42,212 bases of DNA, from the NCBI GenBank assembly GCA_947623625.1, contig CANQHD010000004.1, forward strand, positions 1-42,212. Reading direction: 5' to 3'. Numbering within the stretch: position 1 is the stretch's first letter; each line of letters begins with the position of its first letter. The DNA comes from an uncultured Bacilli bacterium. GTDB taxonomy: Bacteria > Bacillota_I > Bacilli_A > RF39 > UBA660. A model generated the notes under the pieces. The model saw only the letters and a list, made by a program, of their open reading frames with translations. It did no database searches and was not told where the DNA came from. Positions 24,497 to 32,531 of this stretch are shown in pieces. The translations under genes were made by a program, and so were the position numbers.

Positions 24497-25711
24497 ATGA
24501 AAATAAAAGTTACAATTATTCTTTCATTAATATTAGTGATTATTGGTGGTACAGGGGTTTACTTTTATTTACAAAAAGTTCCAAGCACTCTTCCAAAAGA
24601 AAAATACTCAAGTGTTGGAAAAGATTTTATATCTAAAAAAATTGCTTCGATGTCTTTAGAAGAAAAAATTGGACAAATGATATTTATGGATTATAGAAAG
24701 ACAGATTATGAAAATGGATTTTTTAATGATGTAGAGACTTATCAACCAGGTGGATTTATCCTCTTTAAAGAAAATATCACGTCATATCAAGATGTTAAAA
24801 ATTTAAACCAAAGACTTCAAAAATTATCTAAAATCCCTCTTTTTATTGGAACAGATCAAGAAGGTGGACGTGTTCAAAGGTTTGCTGCTATGCCTGATCA
24901 AAGTTTCACGATTATTCCTTCCATGGAACGTGTTGGAGCAACAAATGATCCTTTAATTGCAAAACAAATTGGTACAATATTAGGAAGTGAACTTGCAACA
25001 GTTGGTATCAATGTGGATTTTGCTCCCGTTTTAGATATCAATAGTAATTTAGAAAATACGGTCATTGGGGATCGAAGCTTTGGTTCAACAAAAGAACTGG
25101 TAACAACAATGGGAACTGCTCTTGCAAAAGGGCTTAAAAAAGTAGGCGTGATTCCAGTTTACAAACATTTTCCAGGACATGGAGATACTGTTGAAGATTC
25201 ACATTATTCATTTGCAAATATTTACAAAACAAAAGAACAACTGATGGATTTAGAACTTTATCCTTTTAAATCCGTTGCCCATGAAGATGATGCAATGATT
25301 ATGGTTGGGCACTTGTCTTTACCAAACATTTTAAATGATCAAACACCGGCGACTCTATCTCCAACTATCATTCAAATTTTAAAAGAAGAATTAGGTTATG
25401 ATGGTGTTATCATTAGTGATGCATTAAATATGGGAGCATTAACCAATCATTATAGTGAAGAAGAAATCATCATCAACGCAATAAAAGCAGGTATTGATAT
25501 TCTTCTAATGCCATCTAGTCTTTCAAATACTGTCGCAACCATTAAAAAGGCAATTGATGATGGAAAAATCAAAGAATCTAGAATTGAAGAATCTGTTTAT
25601 AAAATATTAAAGTTAAAAAATCAATATCGTATTTTAGATGAAGCAAAAGAAAAAAGTTTAACCGAAAAAGAATGGACTGAACATCAAGAATATATCAATT
25701 CTCTTTTCTAA
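24497..25711 (+). CDS. nagZ: Beta-N-acetylhexosaminidase, GH3 family (NagZ-like)
   Basis: 404 aa. N-terminal signal anchor (about 4-26), then a GH3 TIM barrel. GTDQEGGRVQRF (substrate pocket), VIGDRSFG, KHFPGHGDT with the His general acid typical of NagZ, and ISDALNMGAL with the Asp nucleophile are all in place. It should cleave GlcNAc from muropeptides outside the membrane during wall turnover. The single-domain form, without the C-terminal GH3 domain of YbbD, is complete. AAGGATGTGAAGAT precedes the start. The small membrane protein gene follows by 16 bases. Confidence 0.92.
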   Translation: MKIKVTIILSLILVIIGGTGVYFYLQKVPSTLPKEKYSSVGKDFISKKIASMSLEEKIGQMIFMDYRKTDYENGFFNDVETYQPGGFILFKENITSYQDVKNLNQRLQKLSKIPLFIGTDQEGGRVQRFAAMPDQSFTIIPSMERVGATNDPLIAKQIGTILGSELATVGINVDFAPVLDINSNLENTVIGDRSFGSTKELVTTMGTALAKGLKKVGVIPVYKHFPGHGDTVEDSHYSFANIYKTKEQLMDLELYPFKSVAHEDDAMIMVGHLSLPNILNDQTPATLSPTIIQILKEELGYDGVIISDALNMGALTNHYSEEEIIINAIKAGIDILLMPSSLSNTVATIKKAIDDGKIKESRIEESVYKILKLKNQYRILDEAKEKSLTEKEWTEHQEYINSLF

Positions 25712-25727
25712 AAAGAAAGGAAAAAAC

Positions 25728-26069
25728 ATGAAACAATATTTAACTACTTATTACCAAGAAATCAATCAAAAATTAATAACTCAAAAAAATTTTACAAAAG
25801 ATGAAATAAAAGATCACTTAACTAAAATCCAATTTTTTCAACACGAAAGACTCATTCATTTAATAGTAACTTTATTTTATGCTTTGTTTGCTCTTCTTTC
25901 TTTTCTTCTTGCTTTTATCCACCCTCTTCTTTTAATAATTCCTACTCTACTTTTGATATTTCTTATTTTCTATGTAGTACACTATTTCTTTTTAGAAAAC
26001 ACTGTTCAAGCTTTATATAAGCAATATGATCAAATGAAAGCCTGTGAAAAAAAGCGTTCAATTTTCTAG
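25728..26069 (+). CDS. Small membrane protein with two TM segments
   Basis: 113 aa, not recognised. A charged N-terminal 40 residues, two membrane helices (about 43-64 and 66-88) and a short charged tail (YDQMKACEKKRS). Ribosome site AAAGGAAAAAAC. Co-transcribed with the GH3 hexosaminidase and ended by a terminator overlapping its stop codon, so a supporting role at the cell surface is possible. Confidence 0.72.
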   Translation: MKQYLTTYYQEINQKLITQKNFTKDEIKDHLTKIQFFQHERLIHLIVTLFYALFALLSFLLAFIHPLLLIIPTLLLIFLIFYVVHYFFLENTVQALYKQYDQMKACEKKRSIF

Positions 26070-26081
26070 GGCTTTTTTCAT
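26045..26081 (+). terminator. Terminator of the hexosaminidase operon
   Basis: Stem TGAAAAAAAGC (26045-26055) / GCTTTTTTCA (26071-26080), one A bulge. It straddles the upstream stop codon. Confidence 0.65.
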
Positions 26082-26090
26082 CAGTAAATC

Positions 26091-26119
26091 TTTACAAATG
26101 ATAAAGTTTATGTTAAATT
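26091..26119 (+). promoter_or_regulatory. Promoter of tRNA-Arg
   Basis: TTTACA (26091-26096), 17 bases, TAAATT (26114-26119), 19 bases before the tRNA. Confidence 0.55.
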
Positions 26120-26138
26120 ATAAATGTTCCTGAGAAAT

Positions 26139-26215
26139 GTCTTCGTAGCTCAGTCGGATAGAGCAATCGCCTTCTAAGCGATCGGTCAGGCGTTCGAATC
26201 GCCTCGAAGACACCA
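26139..26215 (+). tRNA. tRNA-Arg (anticodon UCU)
   Basis: Full cloverleaf: acceptor GTCTTCG/CGAAGAC, D-arm GCTC...GAGC, anticodon stem ATCGC/GCGAT with loop CTTCTAA (anticodon TCT), T-arm AGGCG-TTCGAAT-CGCCT, discriminator A and an encoded CCA. It decodes AGA, the preferred Arg codon in this AT-rich genome. Confidence 0.97.
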
Positions 26216-26229
26216 TTATGAATATAAAT

Positions 26230-26254
26230 TCCTTATCTATTAAGGAGTTTTTTT
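26230..26254 (+). terminator. Terminator of tRNA-Arg
   Basis: TCCTTA / TAAGGA 6-bp stem with five-base loop followed by seven T. Confidence 0.65.
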
Positions 26255-26283
26255 ATTGTATATTTTATTTTGGATGATTATGC

Positions 26284-26289
26284 TATAAT
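26284..26289 (+). promoter_or_regulatory. Extended -10 promoter of the deaminase-FemX operon
   Basis: TGC-TATAAT, a perfect extended -10, 17 bases before the ATG. The -35 is poor (TATTTT at 17 bases). Confidence 0.55.
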
Positions 26290-26306
26290 ACTTTTAAGGA
26301 TGTGAA

Positions 26307-26792
26307 ATGATGCAAACAAGCGAAGATAAAAAATATATGCACCTTGCCTTTAAAGAAGCAAGTCATAATAACTGTATCAAAGGAAAAGTTGGAGCCATAA
26401 TTGTTAAGGATGGTAAAATTCTAGGAAAAGGAAACAATTTTATTCCAGATGGAATAACACCTTGTACAGAAAAAACATGTCTTCGTAAAATAAATCACAT
26501 TCATCAAGGACAAAATCAAGAACTCTGTCGTGCAATTCATGCAGAACAAAGTGCAATTTTAAATGCTCTTTTAAAAAAGAATTCTTTGAAAGGCAGTACA
26601 CTTTATACAACAAAATTTCCTTGTACTATTTGTACTAGAATGATTATTTATATGGGAGTTAAAAAAGTGATTTACTACGCACCCTATCCAGATGAAGAAG
26701 CGATGAAAATGCTGAATGAAGCTAAAATAGAACTGGTGCAATTTAAAGATGAAAAGACGGATAAACTAATAAAGAAAGAAGGAATAAAATGA
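26307..26792 (+). CDS. dCMP deaminase-like zinc cytidine deaminase family protein
   Basis: 161 aa. Catalytic HAEQ (His zinc ligand and Glu proton shuttle) and PCTICTRM (two Cys ligands), as in dCMP deaminase/ComEB. A second set of Cys/His (PCTEKTCLRKINHIH, about 49-63) lies in the insert typical of dCMP deaminases and may bind a structural zinc. Supplies dUMP for thymidylate synthesis if it acts on dCMP. Overlaps the FemX gene by ATGA. The start has AAGGATG six bases upstream. Confidence 0.83.
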   Translation: MMQTSEDKKYMHLAFKEASHNNCIKGKVGAIIVKDGKILGKGNNFIPDGITPCTEKTCLRKINHIHQGQNQELCRAIHAEQSAILNALLKKNSLKGSTLYTTKFPCTICTRMIIYMGVKKVIYYAPYPDEEAMKMLNEAKIELVQFKDEKTDKLIKKEGIK

Positions 26793-28003
26793 TTTTTTGT
26801 GAGCTGGAAAAAGAAGAATTTATGGAATTTTTAAAAAATCATCCTCTTAATGATTTTACACAATCACCTCAGATGGAAGAAATTGGAAAATTAAGCCATT
26901 ATTCTTCTTATTATGTTGGTGTTAAGAAAAATGAAAAAATCGTTGCAGCTGGTAGAATCATGCTTCAAAAAGGCAAGTTTGGAATGCACTGTTATTCTCC
27001 AAGAGGTCTTATTTTAGATTATCATGACAAAGAACTTCTAACATTTTTTGTAAAAGAGTTGAAAAAGTATCTTAAAAAGAAAAAGGGATATGTTTTAACA
27101 ATTGATCCAAAAATCCCATATAAAGAAAGAGATATTAATGGAAATTTCGTTCAAAATGGCTATGACAATACAGATATTATTGAATCATTAAAGTCTGTTG
27201 GATTTATTCATGAAGGATTCGATAAAGGAATGGATACTTCTAAACAAGTAAGGTGGGTTTTCGTTCTTCCCCTTTTAGAAAAAAGCGAGGAAGATGTTTG
27301 GAAAGAGATGGATGCAAATACTAGAAATTTAATCCGTAAGGCTGAAAAAATCGGTGTAGAAATTCGTGAATTGTCTTACGATGAGTTAGAACTGTTTAAA
27401 AAAATTACCGAAAATACAAGCCAAAGAAGAAATTTTCATGATCGAACTCTTGCCTATTATCAGAAAATGTATCAACTATTTAAAGAAAAAGATGAAGTTC
27501 ATTTTTTACTTGCAACCCTTCCCATAAAAAAATATAGACAATCTTTGGAGGATGAAAAACAAAAGGAAATTGAAAAGTTAAATCACTTAAAAGTAGAATC
27601 CAAAAGAAAAAATAGTGAAGAATTGATTCATACGCTTGAGAAAAATATCAAAGAAGCAGAGCGCCTAGAACAAGAAGAAGGCGAAAATATTTATCTTTCT
27701 GCTTCAATGTTCATGACTTATGGAAACGAAGTCATCTATCTTTTCTGTGGAAATATTGATAAGTATATGAAGTTTAATGCACAATATCTTATGCAATGGC
27801 ACATGATAAAATACGCAATCCAACATCATTTTCCTGTTTATAACTTTTATGGTATTTCAGGTATTTTTGATAAAAAAGACAAAGACTATGGTATTTATGA
27901 ATTTAAAAAGAAATTTAATGGAGTTGTCGTCGAATATATTGGAAGCTTTCATCTTCCACTCTCACCCTTGTATAAAATGAAACTATCTCTAAAAAAGAAC
28001 TAA
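26789..28003 (+). CDS. FemX/FemAB-family aminoacyltransferase (peptidoglycan bridge)
   Basis: 404 aa. Uses aminoacyl-tRNA to add the first residue(s) of the peptidoglycan interpeptide bridge to lipid II, on the cytosolic face. Two GNAT-like halves: N-terminal (TQSPQMEEIGK, AAGRIMLQKG, YSPRGLILD) and C-terminal (YLFCGN, NAQYLMQWHMIKYAI, YNFYGISG). Between them a charged coiled-coil pair (about 240-300: EDEKQKEIEKLNHLK, NSEELIHTLEKNIKEAE) matches the tRNA-binding arm of FemA. Only one Fem protein is present, so a short bridge is likely. The residue added cannot be read from sequence. Confidence 0.92.
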   Translation: MIFCELEKEEFMEFLKNHPLNDFTQSPQMEEIGKLSHYSSYYVGVKKNEKIVAAGRIMLQKGKFGMHCYSPRGLILDYHDKELLTFFVKELKKYLKKKKGYVLTIDPKIPYKERDINGNFVQNGYDNTDIIESLKSVGFIHEGFDKGMDTSKQVRWVFVLPLLEKSEEDVWKEMDANTRNLIRKAEKIGVEIRELSYDELELFKKITENTSQRRNFHDRTLAYYQKMYQLFKEKDEVHFLLATLPIKKYRQSLEDEKQKEIEKLNHLKVESKRKNSEELIHTLEKNIKEAERLEQEEGENIYLSASMFMTYGNEVIYLFCGNIDKYMKFNAQYLMQWHMIKYAIQHHFPVYNFYGISGIFDKKDKDYGIYEFKKKFNGVVVEYIGSFHLPLSPLYKMKLSLKKN

Positions 28004-28038
28004 AAAATGTAGAATCAACGTAGAGACCTACATTTTTT
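28002..28038. terminator. Bidirectional terminator between femX and gerM
   Basis: Perfect 11-bp stem AAAAAATGTAG (28002-28012) / CTACATTTTTT (28028-28038) with T-runs in both orientations, between two convergent genes. Confidence 0.75.
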
Positions 28039-28090
28039 ACTTTTAGAAAATAAGTATCCCTTTCTTGAGAAAAAGGAAGCACTTCATAAA

Positions 28091-29035
28091 TTAAGGAATA
28101 TCCTTTGCTTGAATCAGTGCCTTTTCAACACCTCCCACTTGAAAAGAAATCGTATTGATATTATAGTTATCAAAGCAAGACATTGCAAATGTATATAAAA
28201 CTTCTTCTTTAATTTTTCCATCTTGTAAAAAAGATTCATTAAAGTTCAAAATCAATAAATCATCATCTATTTCATGACTAATCAGTTCAACATCTTCTTT
28301 AGCAAGACTCATTAAATTAGGCTCATAAATATAGTTACTTGTTAATTCATCTACAACAATTTCTACCTTCTCTCTTGAATCATTTAAATACTTTGTAACA
28401 GGAACATAATAATTTTCGTTTTCTATTTGTTCTAAATAATAAATCACTACTTTTTGAGTATTTTTATAATCATCAATATCAAAAACTTGATTGATTGCAA
28501 AATTTTTCGTATAAATTTCAGGTAATTTTTCTAAAGAATTAGGATATGCCTTTAAAGTTTCGCCTTCTACTTGAATAGATACGGAACGAATTCCTTCAAT
28601 ATCTAATACACTGTGAACAATGCTTTCAATCATTCTTTTTTCTTGGCTTTTTTCAACAGATAAAAGCTCTTTAGAAAAATTAATGACTGCAAAGTCTTCT
28701 TCTAATTTAATCCCATCTACTTTTGTTCCTTTTGGAATTGTTGAATGAAGCCCTATTGGAAATTTAGAAGAATCTTGCATTGTTAAGTTTGACAAAAGCA
28801 TTTTAATCTTTGCTTCTTTTGTTTTCTCATCTAACAAAATTTTTGTACGTACCAAATAACCATTGTCGTTCATAAGATAAATATGATTATTCCCAATACC
28901 TGTTATATATTCGAGTTCTAAATTGGTATGAAGAGTTCTTTCTTTCGATGTTGTTGGAATTAAGTAAAGCATTAAAATAATAAAAACGGACATCGTTGTG
29001 ACAATCATTTTTCGAATCGCCTTTTTTTTAAGCAT
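28091..29035 (-). CDS. gerM: GerM-like sporulation/germination lipoprotein-type protein
   Basis: 314 aa. A membrane anchor at about 10-27 (VTTMSVFIILMLYLIP) and then two GerMN domains. The first runs about 70-170 (IPKGTKVDGIKLEEDFAVIN, VHSVLDIEGIRSVSIQVEG) and the second about 195-305 (VIYYLEQIENENYYVPVTKYL, NTISFQVGG). B. subtilis GerM is needed for sporulation and anchors the SpoIIIA-SpoIIQ assembly; here spoIIIAH lies two genes upstream. Unlike B. subtilis GerM, no lipobox Cys is visible, so it is anchored by a helix. AGGTGAAGAATA-ATG. A sigma-E-type promoter precedes it. Confidence 0.85.
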   Translation of the reverse strand: MLKKKAIRKMIVTTMSVFIILMLYLIPTTSKERTLHTNLELEYITGIGNNHIYLMNDNGYLVRTKILLDEKTKEAKIKMLLSNLTMQDSSKFPIGLHSTIPKGTKVDGIKLEEDFAVINFSKELLSVEKSQEKRMIESIVHSVLDIEGIRSVSIQVEGETLKAYPNSLEKLPEIYTKNFAINQVFDIDDYKNTQKVVIYYLEQIENENYYVPVTKYLNDSREKVEIVVDELTSNYIYEPNLMSLAKEDVELISHEIDDDLLILNFNESFLQDGKIKEEVLYTFAMSCFDNYNINTISFQVGGVEKALIQAKDIP

Positions 29036-29052
29036 TATTCTTCACCTGTTTT

Positions 29053-29081
29053 ACTATATGAAAAGTCGTACTAAAATAGTA
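29053..29081 (-). promoter_or_regulatory. Sigma-E-type promoter of gerM
   Basis: On the minus strand TACTATT (29075-29081), 14 bases, CATATAGT (29053-29060). It fits the sigma-E consensus KMATATT and CATACANT with two changes. The -35 lies within the gerE terminator hairpin. Confidence 0.5.
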
Positions 29082-29088
29082 CGACTAA
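29062..29088 (-). terminator. Terminator of gerE
   Basis: Perfect 10-bp stem AGTCGTACTA (29064-29073) / TAGTACGACT (29077-29086) with a three-base loop, then TTTT. It includes the gerE stop codon. Confidence 0.75.
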
Positions 29089-29291
29089 AACGAAATTTCT
29101 TTGAGTTTCAACAGTTCTATAACAGCACTTGCTCTTCCTTTAACACCGAGCTTTTGCATCGCATTAGAAATATGATTACGTACTGTTTTTTCACTAATTC
29201 CAAGTTGTTTTGCAATTTCTTTTGTTGTCTTATTCTGGACAAGCTGTTCAAATACTTCCCGTTCACGGGGCGTTAAAATTCCTCTTTGCAT
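29085..29291 (-). CDS. gerE: LuxR-type spore regulator GerE
   Basis: 68 aa (73 if GTG 29306 is used). It is a lone LuxR/GerE helix-turn-helix. LTPREREVFEQLVQNKTTKE and ISEKTVRNHISNAMQKLGVK are nearly identical to B. subtilis GerE, the last mother-cell transcription factor, which activates or represses sigma-K coat genes. I favour ATG 29291 because AAAGGGG lies five bases upstream. An upstream sigma-K-type promoter matches the known control of gerE. Confidence 0.93.
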   Translation of the reverse strand: MQRGILTPREREVFEQLVQNKTTKEIAKQLGISEKTVRNHISNAMQKLGVKGRASAVIELLKLKEISF

Positions 29292-29326
29292 AAATTCCCC
29301 TTTCACTTAACTGTTATACTCAATAG

Positions 29327-29353
29327 TATCTTATGAAGAAGCAATAAGAGTGT
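29327..29353 (-). promoter_or_regulatory. Sigma-K-type promoter of gerE
   Basis: AC (29352-29353), 16 bases, CATAAGATA (29327-29335). It fits the sigma-K consensus AC and CATANNNTA exactly. Predicted start of transcription about 29320. Confidence 0.6.
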
Positions 29354-29366
29354 TCGGGGATTAGCC

Positions 29367-29398
29367 TAAAAAAACTGTCACTTTTCAAATCGGACAGT
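29367..29398 (-). terminator. Terminator of spoIIIAH
   Basis: ACTGTC (29374-29379) / GACAGT (29393-29398) stem followed by seven T on the minus strand. One arm lies in the last codons. Confidence 0.65.
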
Positions 29399-29899
29399 AA
29401 TGTTTTTTTTCTCTTTATATTCTCCTTGAATTGTTCTCATAATATTATTGGCAAGAGATGTATCATGTTTTTTAGAAACCGCTACAACTTTTATTTTTGT
29501 CGTATCAACTTGAATAAAACAGTTTAATTTATAGGTATCTAAAATTAATTTTTCTAGTTTTTCTTCTTCTCCTTCAACAGCTTCTAAATATTTTAACTGT
29601 TCATAGGCATTATTTTTTTCTTCTAAAGATGCTTCTTCACTTGTCATCGTTTTTTTCAAACTTTCTTTTTCTTCGTCTCTTGTTTCTTCAAGACTGACTC
29701 GGAGTGCCGTTAAATTATCACTTTCTTCAATCGTAACTTTTAGCTGATCATCATTTTCTGTTTCATTCTCTTTCACTTCAGAAGAGTCTGTTTTTCCTTT
29801 TGATGTTAGCAAATCATTTGGCATGGTAATATAATAAACACTTAATACCAAAATAAGACTAAAGAGCGTTAAAAACCATAAATTTTGTTTGTTAATCAT
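29378..29899 (-). CDS. spoIIIAH: Stage III sporulation protein AH (SpoIIIAH)
   Basis: 173 aa. Mother-cell membrane protein whose extracellular domain forms a ring and binds SpoIIQ in the channel linking mother cell and forespore. N-terminus INKQNLWFLTLFSLILVLSVYYI closely follows B. subtilis SpoIIIAH, one helix at about 7-25. A Glu-rich linker (about 35-75) is followed by the ring-building domain (LEETRDEEKESL, KLEKLILDTY, KKNITVRFE). It is not in a spoIIIA operon here; neighbours on both sides have other functions. AAGGGAGGAAGAAGT-ATG; sigma-E-type promoter upstream. Confidence 0.92.
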   Translation of the reverse strand: MINKQNLWFLTLFSLILVLSVYYITMPNDLLTSKGKTDSSEVKENETENDDQLKVTIEESDNLTALRVSLEETRDEEKESLKKTMTSEEASLEEKNNAYEQLKYLEAVEGEEEKLEKLILDTYKLNCFIQVDTTKIKVVAVSKKHDTSLANNIMRTIQGEYKEKKNITVRFEK

Positions 29900-29921
29900 A
29901 CTTCTTCCTCCCTTTTACTTT

Positions 29922-29949
29922 ACTATATGAGAAAGTTTTACAAGTATGA
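29922..29949 (-). promoter_or_regulatory. Sigma-E-type promoter of spoIIIAH
   Basis: TCATACT (29943-29949), 13 bases, CATATAGT (29922-29929). It resembles the sigma-E consensus and shares its -10 octamer exactly with the gerM promoter. It lies 23 bases before the start codon. Confidence 0.6.
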
Positions 29950-29950
29950 C

Positions 29951-31168
29951 TTATTTTAAATGTTCAAGAACTCTCATCACTGCAAGACGACCATAGGCAT
30001 AGGTAAGACTTCCTTGCTGATAAGCAATATATGGACTTCTTAGTGGTCCATCACAAGAAAGCTCAATAGAACTTCCTTGAGTAAAGCTTCCACTTGCCAT
30101 AATAACTTCATCTTGATAACCAGGCATTGGTGCTGGAATAGGTTTTACAAAACTATCCACTACAGAAGCACTTTGGATTGCACTGACATATTGAATAAGT
30201 TTTTCACGATCAAAGAGTGTAATCGTCTGAACAATATCAGATCGATGTTCTTGATACTTTGGACTTACTTCATAGCCTTCTTTCTCAAGTAAGTAACTTG
30301 TCAAAACAGCTGTTTTTAAGCTAGAAGCAACTGCACTCGGTGCAAAATAAAGTCCCATTAAAATTTGCTTATTAATACCAAGACTTGGTCCCACTTCCAG
30401 TCCTTCTCCTGGAAGCGTTAAGCGTTCTCCAGCTAAATGAATCAATTCTTTTGATCCAGCAATATAAGCGCCATTTGGAGCAATTCCACCGCCTAAATTC
30501 TTAATAAGGCTCCCAACAATAACATCGGCACCTACAGTAAGAGGCGTTTTTTCTTCAACAAATTCACAGTAACAATTGTCAACCATAATAATTGTAGATG
30601 GCGATATTTTTCGGATGAGTTGAATGACTTTTTCTAGTTTTGAAATATCCAGTGACTTGCGTGTTGAATATCCACGAGATCTTTGAATCTCAATTAAACG
30701 AGGAGACACACTCTCAAGGTACTTTAAAATTTTATCATAATCAAAATCATCATTCACTAAATCAATCTGTTCATAAGTAATACCAAATGATTTAAGAGAG
30801 GATGAATTTTCTACAATACCTATCACTTCATCTAGTGTGTCATATGGTTTTCCAGTAATGGATAGAAGAATATCACCTGGTCTTAAGTAAGCAAAAAAAG
30901 CAACAGTTAAAGCATGACTTCCAGAAATAAACTGACTACGAACAATAGAAGCTTCTGCATCCAAGACTTGGGCAAAAATTTTTTCAATCTTCCCACGCCC
31001 AATATCATTATATCCATAACCTGTTGTTGCTGAAAAATCACTTTCTTCAATTTGATTATCCTGAAAAGCTTTTAATACTTTAGCACTGTTTTTCCTTTCA
31101 TTTGAATCGATTTTTGAAAAAATAGGCGCTAAGACTTTTTCAGCATTTTCTATCTTTTCTTCTATCAT
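29951..31168 (-). CDS. Methionine gamma-lyase family (YnbB-type) PLP enzyme
   Basis: 405 aa. Fold-type I PLP protein of the family once called aluminium-resistance protein. ATTGYGYNDIGRGKIEKIFA (about 43-62), RSQFISGSHAL and the PLP-lysine region VGSLIKNLGGGIAPNGAYIAG (Lys near 223) are characteristic. Physiological substrate is uncertain; it probably acts in sulfur amino-acid metabolism. GGAGGTG lies seven bases upstream of the start. The ATG overlaps the SDR stop (ATGA), so both proteins are co-translated. Confidence 0.85.
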   Translation of the reverse strand: MIEEKIENAEKVLAPIFSKIDSNERKNSAKVLKAFQDNQIEESDFSATTGYGYNDIGRGKIEKIFAQVLDAEASIVRSQFISGSHALTVAFFAYLRPGDILLSITGKPYDTLDEVIGIVENSSSLKSFGITYEQIDLVNDDFDYDKILKYLESVSPRLIEIQRSRGYSTRKSLDISKLEKVIQLIRKISPSTIIMVDNCYCEFVEEKTPLTVGADVIVGSLIKNLGGGIAPNGAYIAGSKELIHLAGERLTLPGEGLEVGPSLGINKQILMGLYFAPSAVASSLKTAVLTSYLLEKEGYEVSPKYQEHRSDIVQTITLFDREKLIQYVSAIQSASVVDSFVKPIPAPMPGYQDEVIMASGSFTQGSSIELSCDGPLRSPYIAYQQGSLTYAYGRLAVMRVLEHLK

Positions 31169-31902
31169 CTTTTAACACCTCCATCCACTCTTATGATTGT
31201 ATCATTAATATAACTAGCATCACTACTTGCAAGAAAGTAAACAACTTTTGCAATCTCATCTGGATCTGCAAACCGATGTAATAAAATTTTGTCTTCCTCT
31301 TGGGAGATAAATTCACTTTCCAAATTTTGATTCATTTCAGTAGAAACCCATCCTGGTGCAACAGCATTCACCCGAATTTTTCCCTGATAATAATTTGCTA
31401 AATTATGCGTAAGTGAGATAAGACCTGCTTTTGAAGCATCATAGTCGATACTTTCTGGATAAAATGTGTCTATTCCATTCGTACTTGTTATATTGATAAT
31501 AACATGATCTCCCGTCTGTTTTTGCATTTTCTTCCCTATTGCTCGACTCAAAAGAAAAGGACCAATTAAATTAACATCTAAAGTTTTCATAAAATTTTCT
31601 TTTGTTTTATCTTCTATTGTTGTATCAATTGCAAGCCCTGCATTATTAATAAGGCAATCAATATTTGAAAAAGTTTGCTCCATTTCAAATACCATTCTTT
31701 CAATATCTTCTTCCTTAGAAATATCACCTTGAACTAATAAAACGGATATTCCATATTTTTCCTCTAAGTCTTTTTTTATTTTTTCCCCTTGATCTTTTGT
31801 TTTCAAATAGTTGAGAACAAGATTATAATGATTTTTGGCAAAAAGATAAGCAATACTTTTTCCAATTCCTCTTGTTCCACCCGTAATCAATACTGTCTTC
31901 AT
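31165..31902 (-). CDS. Short-chain dehydrogenase/reductase, FabG-like
   Basis: 245 aa. Classical SDR: NAD(P)-binding GGTRGIGKS (about 8-16), NNAG (about 87-90), catalytic Ser in ITSTNG, YxxxK as YDASK (about 153-157), PGWVSTEM and the C-terminal DGG. It is likely NADPH dependent (Arg in the first loop). No fatty-acid gene is near; it is paired with the methionine gamma-lyase family gene. It could be FabG or another SDR. Confidence 0.85.
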   Translation of the reverse strand: MKTVLITGGTRGIGKSIAYLFAKNHYNLVLNYLKTKDQGEKIKKDLEEKYGISVLLVQGDISKEEDIERMVFEMEQTFSNIDCLINNAGLAIDTTIEDKTKENFMKTLDVNLIGPFLLSRAIGKKMQKQTGDHVIINITSTNGIDTFYPESIDYDASKAGLISLTHNLANYYQGKIRVNAVAPGWVSTEMNQNLESEFISQEEDKILLHRFADPDEIAKVVYFLASSDASYINDTIIRVDGGVKR

Positions 31903-31933
31903 TAAAACATCCCTTTTCTTTTTTTATAGTGCT

Positions 31934-31961
31934 ATTATAAAAAATTTTTTCTTATTTGAAA
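31934..31961 (-). promoter_or_regulatory. Promoter of the SDR operon
   Basis: TTTCAA (31956-31961), 16 bases, TATAAT (31934-31939) on the minus strand. Confidence 0.45.
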
Positions 31962-31963
31962 AG

Positions 31964-31991
31964 AAAAAAGAGATTATTTCAGCTCTTTTTT
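31964..31991 (-). terminator. Terminator of the cotJ operon
   Basis: Stem AAAAAAGAG (31964-31972) / CTCTTTTTT (31983-31991), at the stop codon of cotJC, with a T-rich run after it. Confidence 0.7.
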
Positions 31992-32531
31992 ATAAGCATC
32001 ATAAAGTTCTTTAAATCGATTAAAATGCACAACTTCTCTTTGTCTTAACCATAAAAGTGGACCTAAAACATCTGGATCAGTTGTTAAATCAATTAAGTTT
32101 TCATAAACTGCACGTGCTTTTTGTTCTGCAGCCATATCTTCCGAGAGATCTGCTAGTGGATCCCCTGTTGTTGCAAAATAAGTAACCGTAAAAGGAACAC
32201 CATTTGCATCTGTTGGATAAAGTGCATTCTTATGTTCTGCGTAGTGTGGGTCTAATCCAGCCGCTTTTATCTCAGCTGGAGTTGCACCTTTTAAGAGTTG
32301 ATAAATCATGGCAGATATGATTTCAATATGGGCAAGTTCTTCCGTGCCAATATCTGTAAGAAGAGCTTTGCCACGGTTATCTGGCATTGTATAACGCTGA
32401 TTTAAATATCGAAGTGCTGCAGCTAACTCACCATTTGAGCCACCATACTGTGTCACTAAAATTTTAGCAAGGCGAATATCTTTATTTTTTATATTGACAG
32501 GATACTGTAGTCTCTTTTCATACTTCCACAT
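31974..32531 (-). CDS. cotJC: Spore coat protein CotJC (manganese-catalase-like)
   Basis: 185 aa. Ferritin-like four-helix protein with the di-manganese ligands of Mn catalase, E-L in GELAAALRYLNQRY, EELAHIE, DMAAEQKARAVYENL and REVVHFNRF. Starts MWKYEKRLQYPV like CotJC. It is packed in the spore coat and may remove peroxide. Start at 32531 overlaps the cotJB stop (TAATG); GGGAGG precedes it by nine bases. Confidence 0.93.
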   Translation of the reverse strand: MWKYEKRLQYPVNIKNKDIRLAKILVTQYGGSNGELAAALRYLNQRYTMPDNRGKALLTDIGTEELAHIEIISAMIYQLLKGATPAEIKAAGLDPHYAEHKNALYPTDANGVPFTVTYFATTGDPLADLSEDMAAEQKARAVYENLIDLTTDPDVLGPLLWLRQREVVHFNRFKELYDAYKKELK

